Source: Prochloron sp. SulCav_FS08_3_32_3330
GTDB taxonomy: Bacteria > Cyanobacteriota > Cyanobacteriia > Cyanobacteriales > DYNF01
Assembly: GCA_020721205.1 (NCBI GenBank)
Contig: DYNF01000021.1
Span: 1 to 53,680 of the forward strand
DNA: 53,680 nt
Direction: 5' to 3'
Shown: piece by piece, positions 44,238 through 52,847 of the stretch
Layout of the letters: every line of letters starts with the position of its first letter
Position numbering within the stretch: the stretch's first letter is position 1
Translations under genes and position numbers: made by a program
The notes under the pieces: generated by a model
Database searches by the model: none
Seen by the model: only the letters and a program-made list of their open reading frames with translations
Told to the model about the DNA's origin: nothing

Positions 44238-44257
44238 AATAACAGGTTTTGAACTTC
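44238..44257 (+). repeat. Direct repeat, right copy
   Basis: Second copy of AATAACAGGTTTTGAACTTC, 445 bp from the first. Confidence 0.8.
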
Positions 44258-44429
44258 AGCAGTTTTAGCAATTTCGGAAGTTTTAGTTAAGGAATTGTTA
44301 TATTATTTATTGATGGCAATAAATAAATCAATTAAAATATCATTAGACTATCAATAAAAACTCTATTATGACTACAAAAATTGTTTATCCTCATATTTCT
44401 TTGTAAAAATGCACAGTAAAGGTTGAATA

Positions 44430-44458
44430 TTTACCTTTTTAAATTTCTCTTGTATACT
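44430..44458 (+). promoter_or_regulatory. Candidate sigma-70-type promoter of thrB
   Basis: TTTACC (44430-44435), a 17-bp spacer and TATACT (44453-44458), 41 nt ahead of the ATG. The remainder of the 331-bp upstream region holds the direct repeat and AT-rich sequence without other signals. Confidence 0.55.
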
Positions 44459-44499
44459 ATTATTTTATTTATTTTATCATTTAATTTCTCTTACAAAAA

Positions 44500-45423
44500 A
44501 TGTCCACAATTACAATTAAAGTACCCGCAACAACGGCAAATATTGGTTCAGGTTTTGATTGTTTAGGGACGGCTTTAAGTCTCTATAATTATTTTAAATT
44601 TACTCCTCTTGATTCTACTTCCGAAACTCCTGAATTGAAAATTACTGTGACTGGATCAGAAGCGGATCGAGTTAGCACGGATAAAACTAATTTGCTTTAT
44701 CAATCTTTTGAGCGTTTCTATCAGGAAATAAATAAACCTGTTCCTTCTATAAGTATGGAAATTGAGTTAGGAATACCTTTAGCGAGAGGGCTAGGAAGTT
44801 CTGCTACTGCTATTATTGGCGGTTTAATGGGTGCTAATGAAATAGAAGGCAATCCTTTAACTAAAACCGAAATTATGAATCTAGCAATTTCCATGGAAGG
44901 TCATCCTGATAATGTTGTTCCTACTTTACTCGGTAATTGTCAGCTTTCTGTAACAAATGGGACGGTTTGGGAAATTTGCGAAATTCCTTGGCACAGTGAA
45001 ATTATCCCTGTGGTAGCTATTCCCGATTTTGAGTTGTCTACAGAAGAAGCGCGATCGGTACTGCCAAAACAACTAAGTTATAGTGATGCGATTTTTGATA
45101 TTGCTCATCTTGGTTTATTATTAAGAGGATTAGAGACTAATAACGAAAAATGGTTAAGAGTTGCTTTAGAGGATAAATTACATCAACCTTATCGTCAAAG
45201 TTTAATTAAAGGCTATAATGAGGTTAAAAAATCAGCTTTAGAGGCGGGGGCTTATGGCATGGTGATCAGTGGGGCTGGTTCTACTTTGTTAGCTTTAACA
45301 GGCTCTCAAAACACAGAAAGAGTAATTACAGCGATCGCTCAAACATGGTTAGAAATGGGAATTAAACCTCAAGTTAAAGCATTACAATTAGATCAAAAAG
45401 GTGCTATAGCAATCCTAAATTAG
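44500..45423 (+). CDS. thrB: Homoserine kinase
   Basis: 307 residues, GHMP kinase fold. VPATTANIGSGFDCLGTALS at the N-terminus, the ATP loop GIPLARGLGSSATAIIGG (91-108), EGHPDNVVP and GMVISGAGSTLLAL near the C-terminus. It phosphorylates homoserine for threonine synthesis. It is followed by a long simple-repeat tract rather than a partner gene. Confidence 0.96.
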   Translation: MSTITIKVPATTANIGSGFDCLGTALSLYNYFKFTPLDSTSETPELKITVTGSEADRVSTDKTNLLYQSFERFYQEINKPVPSISMEIELGIPLARGLGSSATAIIGGLMGANEIEGNPLTKTEIMNLAISMEGHPDNVVPTLLGNCQLSVTNGTVWEICEIPWHSEIIPVVAIPDFELSTEEARSVLPKQLSYSDAIFDIAHLGLLLRGLETNNEKWLRVALEDKLHQPYRQSLIKGYNEVKKSALEAGAYGMVISGAGSTLLALTGSQNTERVITAIAQTWLEMGIKPQVKALQLDQKGAIAILN

Positions 45424-45738
45424 TCATTGGTCGTTTGTCATTAGTCATTGGTCGTTTGTCGTTTGTCATTGGTCATTAGTCATTAGTCATTGGTCGTTTG
45501 TCATTGGTCATTGGTCATTAGTCATTGGTCATTAGTCATTAGTCATTGGTCATTAGTCATTAGTCATTGGTCATTGGTCATTGGTCATTAGTCGTTTGTC
45601 CGATAGCTTTTAACAAAGGACAAATGACAAATGACAAATGACAAATGACAAATGACAAATGACAAATGACAAAGGACAAAGGACAAAGGACAAAGGACAA
45701 ATGACAACTATCAACTATCAACTATCAACTATCAACTA
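45421..45738. repeat. Long simple-sequence inverted tract (GTCATTGGTCATTA / AATGACAAATGAC)
   Basis: About 180 bp of 7- to 10-mers such as TCATTGGTCATTAGTCATT, a short break (CGATAGCTTTTAACAAA), then about 100 bp of ACAAATGACAAATGACAAAG, roughly the complement of the first half, and finally ACTATCAACTATCAACT up to anmK. The two halves can fold into one large imperfect hairpin. The whole 317-bp thrB-anmK gap is this repeat; no promoter can be distinguished. Confidence 0.88.
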
Positions 45739-45740
45739 TT

Positions 45741-46886
45741 ATGATCGTTATTGGGTTAATTAGTGGCACATCAGTGGATGGTATTGATGCGGCTTTAGTC
45801 GTCATAACAGGACAGAATCTGGATTTAAACGTAAAATTATTAAACGGTAAAACCTATCCCTACCCTGAAAAATTAAGAGCGGAAATCTTAGCAGTTTGTG
45901 GGGGAAAACCTGTTTCTCTGGCAGAATTAAGCCATTTAGATGATGCGATCGCTACGGAATTTGCGATCGCCGCTTTTAATATTCAAAAAAACCTCCCTAA
46001 AGCAGAATTAATCGGCTCTCATGGACAAACAGTTTTTCATCGTCCTCCCCAAAATCAGCACCTTGGTTATAGTTTACAACTAGGAAGGGGGGATCTGATT
46101 GCTCATTTAACCAAAACCACGACGGTGAGTAATTTTCGAGTTGCTGACATCGCCGTGGGAGGACAAGGTGCGCCCCTTGTGCCGAAAATAGACGCTTGTT
46201 TATTAGCTCATCCCACCTTAACTAGATGTATTCAAAATCTAGGCGGTATTGGGAATGTGACTTATTTACCCCCCCGTCAAACGGAAAATTGGGAAAATAA
46301 AATAATGGGTTGGGATACCGGACCTAGCAATGTTTTAATAGACTTAGCGATAACGAAAATGACCCAAGGAAAACAAACTTTTGATGCTCAAGGTCAATGG
46401 GCATCCCAAGGGACACCTTGTCAAGATATAATAAAACAATGGTTAGAATTGGACTTTTTTCGCCAACCTCCACCAAAATCAACGGGACGAGAATTATTTA
46501 GTCCTGCTTACTTAGAGCAATGTTGGCAAGAGGCTCAACCTTATCAACTCAGTGAGGCTGACTGGTTGGCTACTTTAACCGAGTTTACCGTCGCTTCTAT
46601 TGTGGACAGTTATCAGCGTTTTTTACCGAAAATGCCTGATCAAATTTTATTATGTGGAGGGGGAAGTCGAAATCTTTATTTAAAACATCTTCTCCAAGAA
46701 AAAGTTAAACCGACGGAGGTTTTAACCACTGAAGAAGTGGCAAGTATGTGCTGTGATAATAAAGAAGCGATCGCTTTTGGAATCCTTGCTTATTGGCGAT
46801 TTGTTTGTCAGTTTCCGGGAAACTTACCTTTAGTGACAGGTGCGTCTAAAGATCAACTTTTGGGAGATGTCCATTTGATATATTAA
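45741..46886 (+). CDS. anmK: Anhydro-N-acetylmuramic acid kinase
   Basis: 381 residues. [68 protein letters not shown] and [12 protein letters not shown] follow the AnmK pattern. It phosphorylates and opens anhydroMurNAc during peptidoglycan recycling. The start is the ATG directly after the repeat tract. Confidence 0.96.
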   Translation: MIVIGLISGTSVDGIDAALVVITGQNLDLNVKLLNGKTYPYPEKLRAEILAVCGGKPVSLAELSHLDDAIATEFAIAAFNIQKNLPKAELIGSHGQTVFHRPPQNQHLGYSLQLGRGDLIAHLTKTTTVSNFRVADIAVGGQGAPLVPKIDACLLAHPTLTRCIQNLGGIGNVTYLPPRQTENWENKIMGWDTGPSNVLIDLAITKMTQGKQTFDAQGQWASQGTPCQDIIKQWLELDFFRQPPPKSTGRELFSPAYLEQCWQEAQPYQLSEADWLATLTEFTVASIVDSYQRFLPKMPDQILLCGGGSRNLYLKHLLQEKVKPTEVLTTEEVASMCCDNKEAIAFGILAYWRFVCQFPGNLPLVTGASKDQLLGDVHLIY

Positions 46887-46922
46887 AGATATATTTATTT
46901 AGTTAATTTAAGGAGTGAAACA

Positions 46923-47366
46923 GTGCCACATACTTTTTTGATGGAGGCGGGAAAATGGAATCTTGAAGGTCATTGGATTGATAAAGATGAACTACCGATT
47001 ATCGTTAAAGGAAGAACTCTCATTGCGTGGAGTGCGGATAATTGGTTTACAATGGTGACAAAATTAGTTTTTCCTAAACAGGATAAAAGTGATATTACTT
47101 TTCAATATAAAGGAAGATTGGAAGCTGAAGAACGTCGTTATACCTATTTTCTCAATCAAACTGCTCTCGGACAAGTGGAGGGGGAAGGCTGGGTTGGGAT
47201 GGATTCGATTATTCAAAGATATTGGGTACTCAGCGATCGCCAACGTCGTAACGGTTTTGAAACTTTTTATCGAATGAATGATCAAACCTATTATTATTCT
47301 AGTGGTATTCATGCTGGTTTAAATATAACCAGTATGATGGAAGCAGTGTTAACCCGTCAAACTTGA
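46923..47366 (+). CDS. Conserved cyanobacterial protein of unknown function
   Basis: 147 residues with a GTG start supported by AAGGAG 8 nt upstream. Beta-rich: LMEAGKWNLEGHWID, IVKGRTLIAWSADNWFTMVTKLVF, GQVEGEGWVGMDSIIQRYWVL, RNGFETFYRMNDQTYYYSSGIHAG. This suggests a small lipocalin- or calycin-like barrel (inference). It is 36 bp after anmK and probably co-transcribed. No family name recalled. Confidence 0.7.
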   Translation: MPHTFLMEAGKWNLEGHWIDKDELPIIVKGRTLIAWSADNWFTMVTKLVFPKQDKSDITFQYKGRLEAEERRYTYFLNQTALGQVEGEGWVGMDSIIQRYWVLSDRQRRNGFETFYRMNDQTYYYSSGIHAGLNITSMMEAVLTRQT

Positions 47367-47385
47367 TCCTCTTTGTCATTAATGA

Positions 47386-47501
47386 ATAGACTTCTTGCGA
47401 AAGTAAAAAGTCTAATCAATTTTCATAAAGAAACAATCAATTCTTATCCTTATTACTCCTTACTTATTACTCATTACTCGACTTCTGCAAGAAGTCTAAT
47501 A
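47386..47501. repeat. Inverted-repeat unit of the AGACTTCTTGC type
   Basis: TAGACTTCTTGC near 47387 and GCAAGAAGTCTA near 47490 are complementary 12-bp arms. Between them lie TTATTACTCCTTACTTATTACTCATTACTC-type short repeats. It fills most of the spacer before the third kinase gene. Confidence 0.6.
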
Positions 47502-47544
47502 ATTATTTATTATTCAAAAATAGCTGATTTTTCTCCCCTTAACT

Positions 47545-49173
47545 ATGGCTAAAGACTCGAAACCTGGACGTTTATTAGGAAACCGCTACCGACTGATTGA
47601 GTTAGTGGGAAAAGGTGCTATGGGAAGGGTTTACAGAGCAGAAGATATCTTATTAGGGGGGGTAATCGTTGCGGTTAAATTTCTTTCTCAAACTCTCCTG
47701 AATGAAAAAATGAAGGAGCGTTTTGAACGGGAAGCGACGATTTGTGCTTTACTTGGGGAAAAATGTATCCATATTGTGCGAGTGAGAGATTATGGTATAG
47801 ATGTAGAGGAAATTCCCTATTATGTGATGGAATTTTTAGAAGGGGAAAGTTTAGGCGATCGCATTAAATATCAACCTTTATCAGTGCCTGAATTTTTACC
47901 GATTACCCGTCAAATCTGTATTGCGATGGAAGCCGCTCATAAAGGTATCATTTTTAAAGGGGAATTATGTTCAATTATTCATAGGGATATTAAACCGAGT
48001 AATATTGTAATTCTTCAGGATCCCAGTTTAGGGGAATTAATTAAAGTTTTAGATTTTGGGATTGCGAAATTAGTTCAAACCAGTCAAGCTCAAACACAAA
48101 CCTTTATGGGGACTTTGGCTTATTGTTCCCCTGAACAAATGGAAGGACGAGAATTAGATAATCGCTCCGATATCTATAGTTTGGGCATTATGATGTATGA
48201 AATGCTCACTTCGGCGATGCCTCTATTTCCTGATAATCCTAATTTTGGCGGTTGGTATAAAGCTCATCATTTTTCTGAGCCTGAGCCTTTTCCTGAACAT
48301 ATCCCTATTCCTGATCAGTTAAAAAAAATTGTCATGGGCTGTATGGCAAAAAAGCCAAGCGATCGCCCTGACACTATCTCGAAGCTTTTGTTAGCTTTAA
48401 ATCAATTAGATCCGAGTCGTCAAAGCTTTTTCCCTCTTATTCCTGTTTCCCAAAAACCGGAAACTCCATCTTTCACTTCAGAAATGTTAAAACAATTAGA
48501 GGAAGAAGATGAGGATGATGAGGATGATGATCAAGATACAATTATTGTAGATCCGAAGTTAATTACGAAAACCAGTGAACAAATAAAAGTTACTGTTCCT
48601 TCAGAGATTTCAATAAATGATCTGTTGATGAGATCAACTTGGCCCGAGGATAAACCTCAGAAAAAAATTGTTTTTCCTCGTCTAGTACAGATTCAAGAAG
48701 AAACTTTTGCGACTCTGTGGGTAATGTTAGAACAAACTGATATTATTAAACGTCTTTCTAGTACCCGCTATAATCAATTTTTATTTCTGAGTATTCCACA
48801 CCCGATGATCCTCTGGATTACGGTGTTATATAATCGCAATGAAGGCGCAAGATGGCTACCTTGTTATTTAGATCTGAAAACTTCAGCCGGACAAAAAGTT
48901 ACTCAATATTTAGGGAAAGTGGGAATGTATCGGATTCTTTTCTTTGCCCTAAGTAATCCTCAAGCCTGTCAACATATTATGAGTTCAACTATTGCCTCTA
49001 ATCAATGTCAAATGCTTAAGGATTGGCTCCAATCTAGTCAGGTATTATCTTCTGGTAATGCTAACATGAGTAAACAAATTTTACAACAAGAATTTCAAAA
49101 ATTAAAACCCAAAATTTTATTAAAATTAGAAAATCTTTATACTACCGACGCACCGACGGATATTTCCGGTTAA
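47545..49173 (+). CDS. Ser/Thr protein kinase with cyanobacterial C-terminal domain
   Basis: 542 residues. Kinase domain (about 13-280): LVGKGAMGRVYRAED, VAVKFLS, IIHRDIKPSNIV, DFGIAKL, GTLAYCSPEQM. A linker with an acidic run (EEEDEDDEDDDQD, about 315-327) precedes a 190-residue C-terminal domain (LVQIQEETFATLWVMLEQ ... WLPCYLDLKTSAGQKV) of unknown function. No zinc ribbon and no membrane helix, unlike the pair at 14.5-18.5 kb, so it is a cytosolic kinase of a different subgroup. Confidence 0.92.
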   Translation: MAKDSKPGRLLGNRYRLIELVGKGAMGRVYRAEDILLGGVIVAVKFLSQTLLNEKMKERFEREATICALLGEKCIHIVRVRDYGIDVEEIPYYVMEFLEGESLGDRIKYQPLSVPEFLPITRQICIAMEAAHKGIIFKGELCSIIHRDIKPSNIVILQDPSLGELIKVLDFGIAKLVQTSQAQTQTFMGTLAYCSPEQMEGRELDNRSDIYSLGIMMYEMLTSAMPLFPDNPNFGGWYKAHHFSEPEPFPEHIPIPDQLKKIVMGCMAKKPSDRPDTISKLLLALNQLDPSRQSFFPLIPVSQKPETPSFTSEMLKQLEEEDEDDEDDDQDTIIVDPKLITKTSEQIKVTVPSEISINDLLMRSTWPEDKPQKKIVFPRLVQIQEETFATLWVMLEQTDIIKRLSSTRYNQFLFLSIPHPMILWITVLYNRNEGARWLPCYLDLKTSAGQKVTQYLGKVGMYRILFFALSNPQACQHIMSSTIASNQCQMLKDWLQSSQVLSSGNANMSKQILQQEFQKLKPKILLKLENLYTTDAPTDISG

Positions 49174-49205
49174 ATTATTTTTCTTAATTTTAAAAATTAA
49201 GAGGG

Positions 49206-49281
49206 GCAACGGGTTTAAACCTGTTGCTACATAAGCAAAACAGGCATACGCAGGTTGATTTTTTTAATATTAGTTAATATT
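49206..49281 (-). repeat. 76-nt dispersed repeat, inverted copy
   Basis: Reverse complement of 21397-21472 with few changes: GCAACGGGTTTAAACCTGTTGC, CATAAGCAAAACAGGC and AATATTAGTTAATATT. It overlaps the last two codons and the stop of the TPR gene (49274), so the insertion supplies that gene's stop codon region. Confidence 0.8.
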
Positions 49282-50341
49282 GATTTCCATATAAAACCTC
49301 AGATAACTGAGTTTTTAGTAAAGCTACTTCCTGATCCGCACCGATCGCCCTTGCTAAATCAATCGCTTTTTGATAAAATATCAGAGCATTCTCCTGATCT
49401 CTTAACTCCCAATAAAAATAAGCGGATAAACGAGTTACATTTAACTGTTGATCCAGATTACCAGTAGCGATCGCCAGATTACCCCATTCATTTAAAAAGC
49501 GAAAAGCCGTTTTGTGATAACCTAAAGCTCCGTAAGACTCAGCTAAACCTTCCCAAGCTCGATATTGACTATCTAAATCCCCCAAACCCTCAGCTACAAC
49601 TAAAGCGAGACGATAATTATTAATACTTTTCCAATATTGATCAGTTTCTTGGTAGGCATCCCCCAAATTATTCAGAGTATTAACCTGCCCTAAAATATCA
49701 TTACCATCAAGACGATAGTTCACCGCAGACTCATAAAACTCAATTGCCTGAACATAATACCCCTCAAAATAAGCCAAACGTCCTAAATTACTGAGGGATA
49801 AACCTTGTCCCGCTAAATCACCTACAGCTTGAGAAATTTCTAAAGCCTCAGTAAATAAAGACTCTATTTCATCTAAATTCCTACCCATTTCTAACAATAA
49901 TGTACCTAAATTATTGAGAGAACGGATCATAGTTTGTTGATCCTGTCTTGATCTAGTCACAGCAAGATGTCTACGCATCGCATTTTCGGCGGCGGCAAAA
50001 TCCCCTAACTCTAAATAAACTGGGGCTAAATACCCGGAAACTTTACCAATACCGTATAAATCAGGAATAGACTCATATAAACGTAAGGCTTCTAGCCAAT
50101 GACTAATCGCTTGATCCCTATCGCCACTTTGTAAAGCCTGATCTCCTAAATTAACTTCTTGATCAGCATTTGAGCGCACTTCTAAATTAAGATTAATCCG
50201 AGGAGTAACATTAAGTTGATCTTCTAAACTTTGTCCTTGAACAATGTTAGGTAAAAAGATTTCTGTTAAACTTAATATTAACAATAAACTCGAAAAAAAA
50301 GCTAATTTTAAAGATTTTTGTTTAAATACAAAATAATTCAT
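49274..50341 (-). CDS. Exported tetratricopeptide-repeat protein
   Basis: 355 residues. A basic start then a hydrophobic run (about 12-36, LAFFSSLLLILSLTEIFL) as signal peptide. Six to seven TPR-like units of about 40 residues follow, of the Rap/NB-ARC-associated type (AISHWLEALRLYESIPDLYGIGKVSG, EIESLFTEALEISQAVGDLAGQGLSLSNLG, AIEFYESAVNYRLDGNDILG). Partner unknown. The 3' end overlaps the 76-nt repeat. Confidence 0.85.
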   Translation of the reverse strand: MNYFVFKQKSLKLAFFSSLLLILSLTEIFLPNIVQGQSLEDQLNVTPRINLNLEVRSNADQEVNLGDQALQSGDRDQAISHWLEALRLYESIPDLYGIGKVSGYLAPVYLELGDFAAAENAMRRHLAVTRSRQDQQTMIRSLNNLGTLLLEMGRNLDEIESLFTEALEISQAVGDLAGQGLSLSNLGRLAYFEGYYVQAIEFYESAVNYRLDGNDILGQVNTLNNLGDAYQETDQYWKSINNYRLALVVAEGLGDLDSQYRAWEGLAESYGALGYHKTAFRFLNEWGNLAIATGNLDQQLNVTRLSAYFYWELRDQENALIFYQKAIDLARAIGADQEVALLKTQLSEVLYGNQY

Positions 50342-50390
50342 AATTAAAGTTATTTGTTATTTGTTATTTTTGCTATGATTATACTTTGAT

Positions 50391-50419
50391 GTACGGACAT
50401 AATAATATTATGTCCGTAC
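50391..50419. repeat. Perfect palindrome GTACGGACATAAT...
   Basis: 13-bp perfect arms (GTACGGACATAAT / ATTATGTCCGTAC) with a 3-nt centre, between the minus-strand TPR and M48 genes. It has the shape of a terminator but no T-run; such palindromes are dispersed in cyanobacterial genomes. Confidence 0.65.
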
Positions 50420-50485
50420 GATTGATTAGGATTTTAACATCTAATTAATCATGCTAATCATAATCTAATCATTTAATCATAGTAT

Positions 50486-51442
50486 TTACTTTTCTGATTT
50501 TATCTTGTTAATTTCCGATTTTAAATCCTCAATTTGACGACGTAAAACTTCCGCTTCATCCTCAGAAGATTTCACATCTACCGAGCCTTCTTTATCTGAA
50601 TGGTGATAATTTCCCCTTTTAATCTCCGTATATTCTGAAGATTTAGACCAATCTTTAAGATAATGTAATCTTTCTACAGGGAAAGGATGGGTTAAAAAAG
50701 TACCATTACCGCCATTATAAATCAAAAATTTATAAATTTGATTCAAATTATCCTGATCTAAATCTCGATATTGATCCGCTTGACTTTCAAATTCCTTGAT
50801 ACTACACTCATGACCATATTTCACACTACCCCCCGCCATTTTCATCATAGAGGTCATAATCGGATTAAGATCATCCATGACCAATAAAGCCGCGCGATCG
50901 GCAGATAACTCCGCTTTACGTCGCCACTCATAAAAAGCAAAAATTAAACCATTACTAATAATATTACCCAAACCTAAAGTTAATTCTCCCAATAAAGAAG
51001 CCGCGCCCATGACCCAAATCGCCATAGAAATTAAAATAGTATGATCACACTTAATATGCCCTAACTCATGGGCGATCACCGTGCGTAACTCAGCTTCAGT
51101 TAACAAATCCATTAAAGCCGTATTAACCACAATATAAGGCTTTTCATGCCCTAAAGCATAACTATTAACCATCGGATTTTGATTAACATATAAAATCGGT
51201 TCATTCGTCATATCTAAATCCCTTAAACACTCTCGAAAAATACCATAAAGAGTGGAATATTGTCTAGGTCCAGCTTTAATATTATTACCCATTAAAAACA
51301 CCTGTTGAGGGCGTTCATAAAGGTATTCCACAAAAGTTCTCGCCACGATATCAAAACCGGGTACACTACGCAAAGCTTGTTCAGCTTGTCTATCTAAAGG
51401 GTGTTTAAAAGCTTCACTGGAAATTCCTGTATAAGTAGGCAT
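50486..51442 (-). CDS. M48-family zinc metalloprotease
   Basis: 318 residues. HELGH at 125-129 provides the two zinc His ligands and catalytic Glu; the third ligand is the Glu in WRRKAELSADRAALL about 50 residues later. Two hydrophobic stretches (ILISMAIWVMGAASLLGELTLGLG, about 135-160, and IISNGLIFAFYEW) suggest membrane association, as in HtpX-like proteases. The C-terminus (about 285-318) is a coiled coil. Likely role in membrane protein quality control (inference). Confidence 0.9.
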   Translation of the reverse strand: MPTYTGISSEAFKHPLDRQAEQALRSVPGFDIVARTFVEYLYERPQQVFLMGNNIKAGPRQYSTLYGIFRECLRDLDMTNEPILYVNQNPMVNSYALGHEKPYIVVNTALMDLLTEAELRTVIAHELGHIKCDHTILISMAIWVMGAASLLGELTLGLGNIISNGLIFAFYEWRRKAELSADRAALLVMDDLNPIMTSMMKMAGGSVKYGHECSIKEFESQADQYRDLDQDNLNQIYKFLIYNGGNGTFLTHPFPVERLHYLKDWSKSSEYTEIKRGNYHHSDKEGSVDVKSSEDEAEVLRRQIEDLKSEINKIKSEK

Positions 51443-51519
51443 TTTTCTTATTCCTTTGTTGAAAACTTGACTAATTTTTATTATATAGCAGATAGATTTT
51501 ATTGCCCATCAATCAAATA

Positions 51520-51864
51520 TTATGTACCTAATAATTTTTCTAAAAGCACTTTTATTTGTCCCTGTTGTACGTCAAGACGCTCATTAATGAGTCTCATTTC
51601 TTCTTGTTGTTGCCTCATTTCTTGTTGACGCTCCCGATCTTCCTGTTGATGTTGAGCGGCTAACTGTAATAACGCTTGTGCCGTTATTCTCAAGCCATCA
51701 ACACTATCTTTTGTCTCAGCTATTCCCTCTCTTAACTCCGATATATCTGATTTTAACTCAGATAGTTCCTCACGAAATTGCTGATGATCCTGAGCTACAG
51801 AATCAGCAAATTTATCTAACTTTTCATCAGTCCATCTTTCTCTTGCTTGATTATTAGTAGTCAT
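51520..51864 (-). CDS. Coiled-coil protein of unknown function
   Basis: 114 residues, almost entirely heptad-like helix: FREELSELKSDISELREGIAETKD, then the Gln/Glu/Arg-rich AQHQQEDRERQQEMRQQQ. No membrane or signal segment. Similar short proteins are frequent in cyanobacterial accessory regions. Low complexity makes homology hard to judge. Confidence 0.65.
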   Translation of the reverse strand: MTTNNQARERWTDEKLDKFADSVAQDHQQFREELSELKSDISELREGIAETKDSVDGLRITAQALLQLAAQHQQEDRERQQEMRQQQEEMRLINERLDVQQGQIKVLLEKLLGT

Positions 51865-51937
51865 AAACTTAACCTCAATTTTTAAATTAATAATTATTGA
51901 TTATAACAAAATATTTTTTAACCCACAATAGGGAGTT

Positions 51938-51972
51938 TCAAAAGTCAGGAATGTTCAAAATCCCCAACTTTT
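51938..51972. repeat. Decayed AAAGTCGGGGATTTT palindrome
   Basis: TTTCAAAAGTCAGGAATGTTCAAAATCCCC resembles the terminator at 28107-28139 but with a broken stem. Confidence 0.5.
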
Positions 51973-51986
51973 ATTAAATCTATCTT

Positions 51987-52150
51987 TTAATCAGATTCTT
52001 CTATTTCTATCGCTTTAACTAATTCTAAATTAACCTCTAAAATCTCAGCAATTTCTTCATCACTTAAACCTTTTGCTTTTAATTTTTTAATTTTAGTTAT
52101 TTCTTTACTCTTTCTGCTTTGTGAAAAAGTAAATAAGTTTCTTGAGGAAA
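51987..52150 (-). pseudogene. C-terminal remnant of an Rpn/PD-(D/E)XK nuclease-like gene
   Basis: The minus strand carries an open stretch without a start: FTFSQSRKSKEITKIKKLKA, then KGLSDEEIAEILEVNLELVK and a Glu-rich end. A Lys-rich helix followed by GLSxEEIAEIxxxxxExV is the usual tail of Rpn-type (recombination-promoting nuclease/transposase-like) proteins. Nothing of the nuclease domain is found upstream, so only the tail of the gene survives. Confidence 0.5.
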
Positions 52151-52270
52151 AAAACTAGATTAACAGTGTGTTATCATGGTGTGCTTAAATGCGATCGCCA
52201 ATTTTAAAGGGTGGGTAATACTCACCCTTTAATGATTAAAATTAATTAAAATAGTAAAAAAAAATAAATC

Positions 52271-52498
52271 TGTAGGGGAAACCTGACATCAGTAACTTTT
52301 GTTACTAATTATTAAATTATATTTTGTCATGCCCCACCTCTAATTATTAAATTATATTTTGTCATGCCCCACCTCACCAATAACTATCAAAAAAAATACT
52401 AATTTAGTTTAATTTTTAATTTAATACTAAGTTTGGGCATGGCATTTTTAATGTTATTTGTGAGTATCATAATTGAAGGATGCCAGGTTTCCCCTACA
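52271..52498. mobile_element. 228-bp MITE with 20-bp terminal inverted repeats
   Basis: TGTAGGGGAAACCTGACATC (52271-52290) and GATGCCAGGTTTCCCCTACA (52479-52498) match at 19 of 20 positions. Inside are two exact tandem copies of a 35-nt unit (52305-52339 and 52340-52374) containing TTTGTCATGCCCCACCT, and TGGGCATGGCA facing them. It has no coding capacity. A clear target duplication is not seen. Confidence 0.8.
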
Positions 52499-52524
52499 AT
52501 ATCAACTGTCGTTAATTTTGTAGA

Positions 52525-52560
52525 ATGAGGTATAATTAAAGTTAATTAATTAAAATAGAG
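52525..52560 (+). promoter_or_regulatory. Shared promoter/operator segment, copy 1 (MazEF-like operon)
   Basis: 36 nt identical to 53190-53225: ATGAGGTATAATTAAAG followed by TTAATTAATTAA and AATAGAG. TATAAT (52531-52536) is a good -10; the palindromic TTAATTAATTAA is a likely antitoxin operator. The -35 is weak here. Confidence 0.6.
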
Positions 52561-52616
52561 TAAAATTATTAAATGAATACTAAGTTAACTTGATTAACTC
52601 AACTGAAAATAAAAAT

Positions 52617-52847
52617 ATGATTAAAACTCAAGTTTTAGAAGCAATTAAGCAAATGCCAAATGTAGAGCGAATCGAAATTATTGAATTTGCTCTGCGGTTA
52701 TTGCGTGAAGAAATCAAACAACCTAACAAACTTAGTTTAAAAGAAGCGGCTCAAATGATGCTTCCCTATTATAAAGAAAATAGCGAATTAACAGAATTTG
52801 TTGATTCCTGTAGTGAAGATTTTTATGGGTATAATGACTATGCTTAG
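52617..52847 (+). CDS. Antitoxin of MazF-type module
   Basis: 76 residues from ATG 52617 (MIKTQVLEAIKQMPNVERIE). An in-frame TTG nine codons earlier is less likely. Helical start (VERIEIIEFALRLLREEI), then SLKEAAQMMLPYYKENSELTEF and an acidic C-terminus, as expected for an antitoxin tail that wraps the toxin. It overlaps the toxin start by 8 nt (ATGCTTAG). Confidence 0.8.
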   Translation: MIKTQVLEAIKQMPNVERIEIIEFALRLLREEIKQPNKLSLKEAAQMMLPYYKENSELTEFVDSCSEDFYGYNDYA

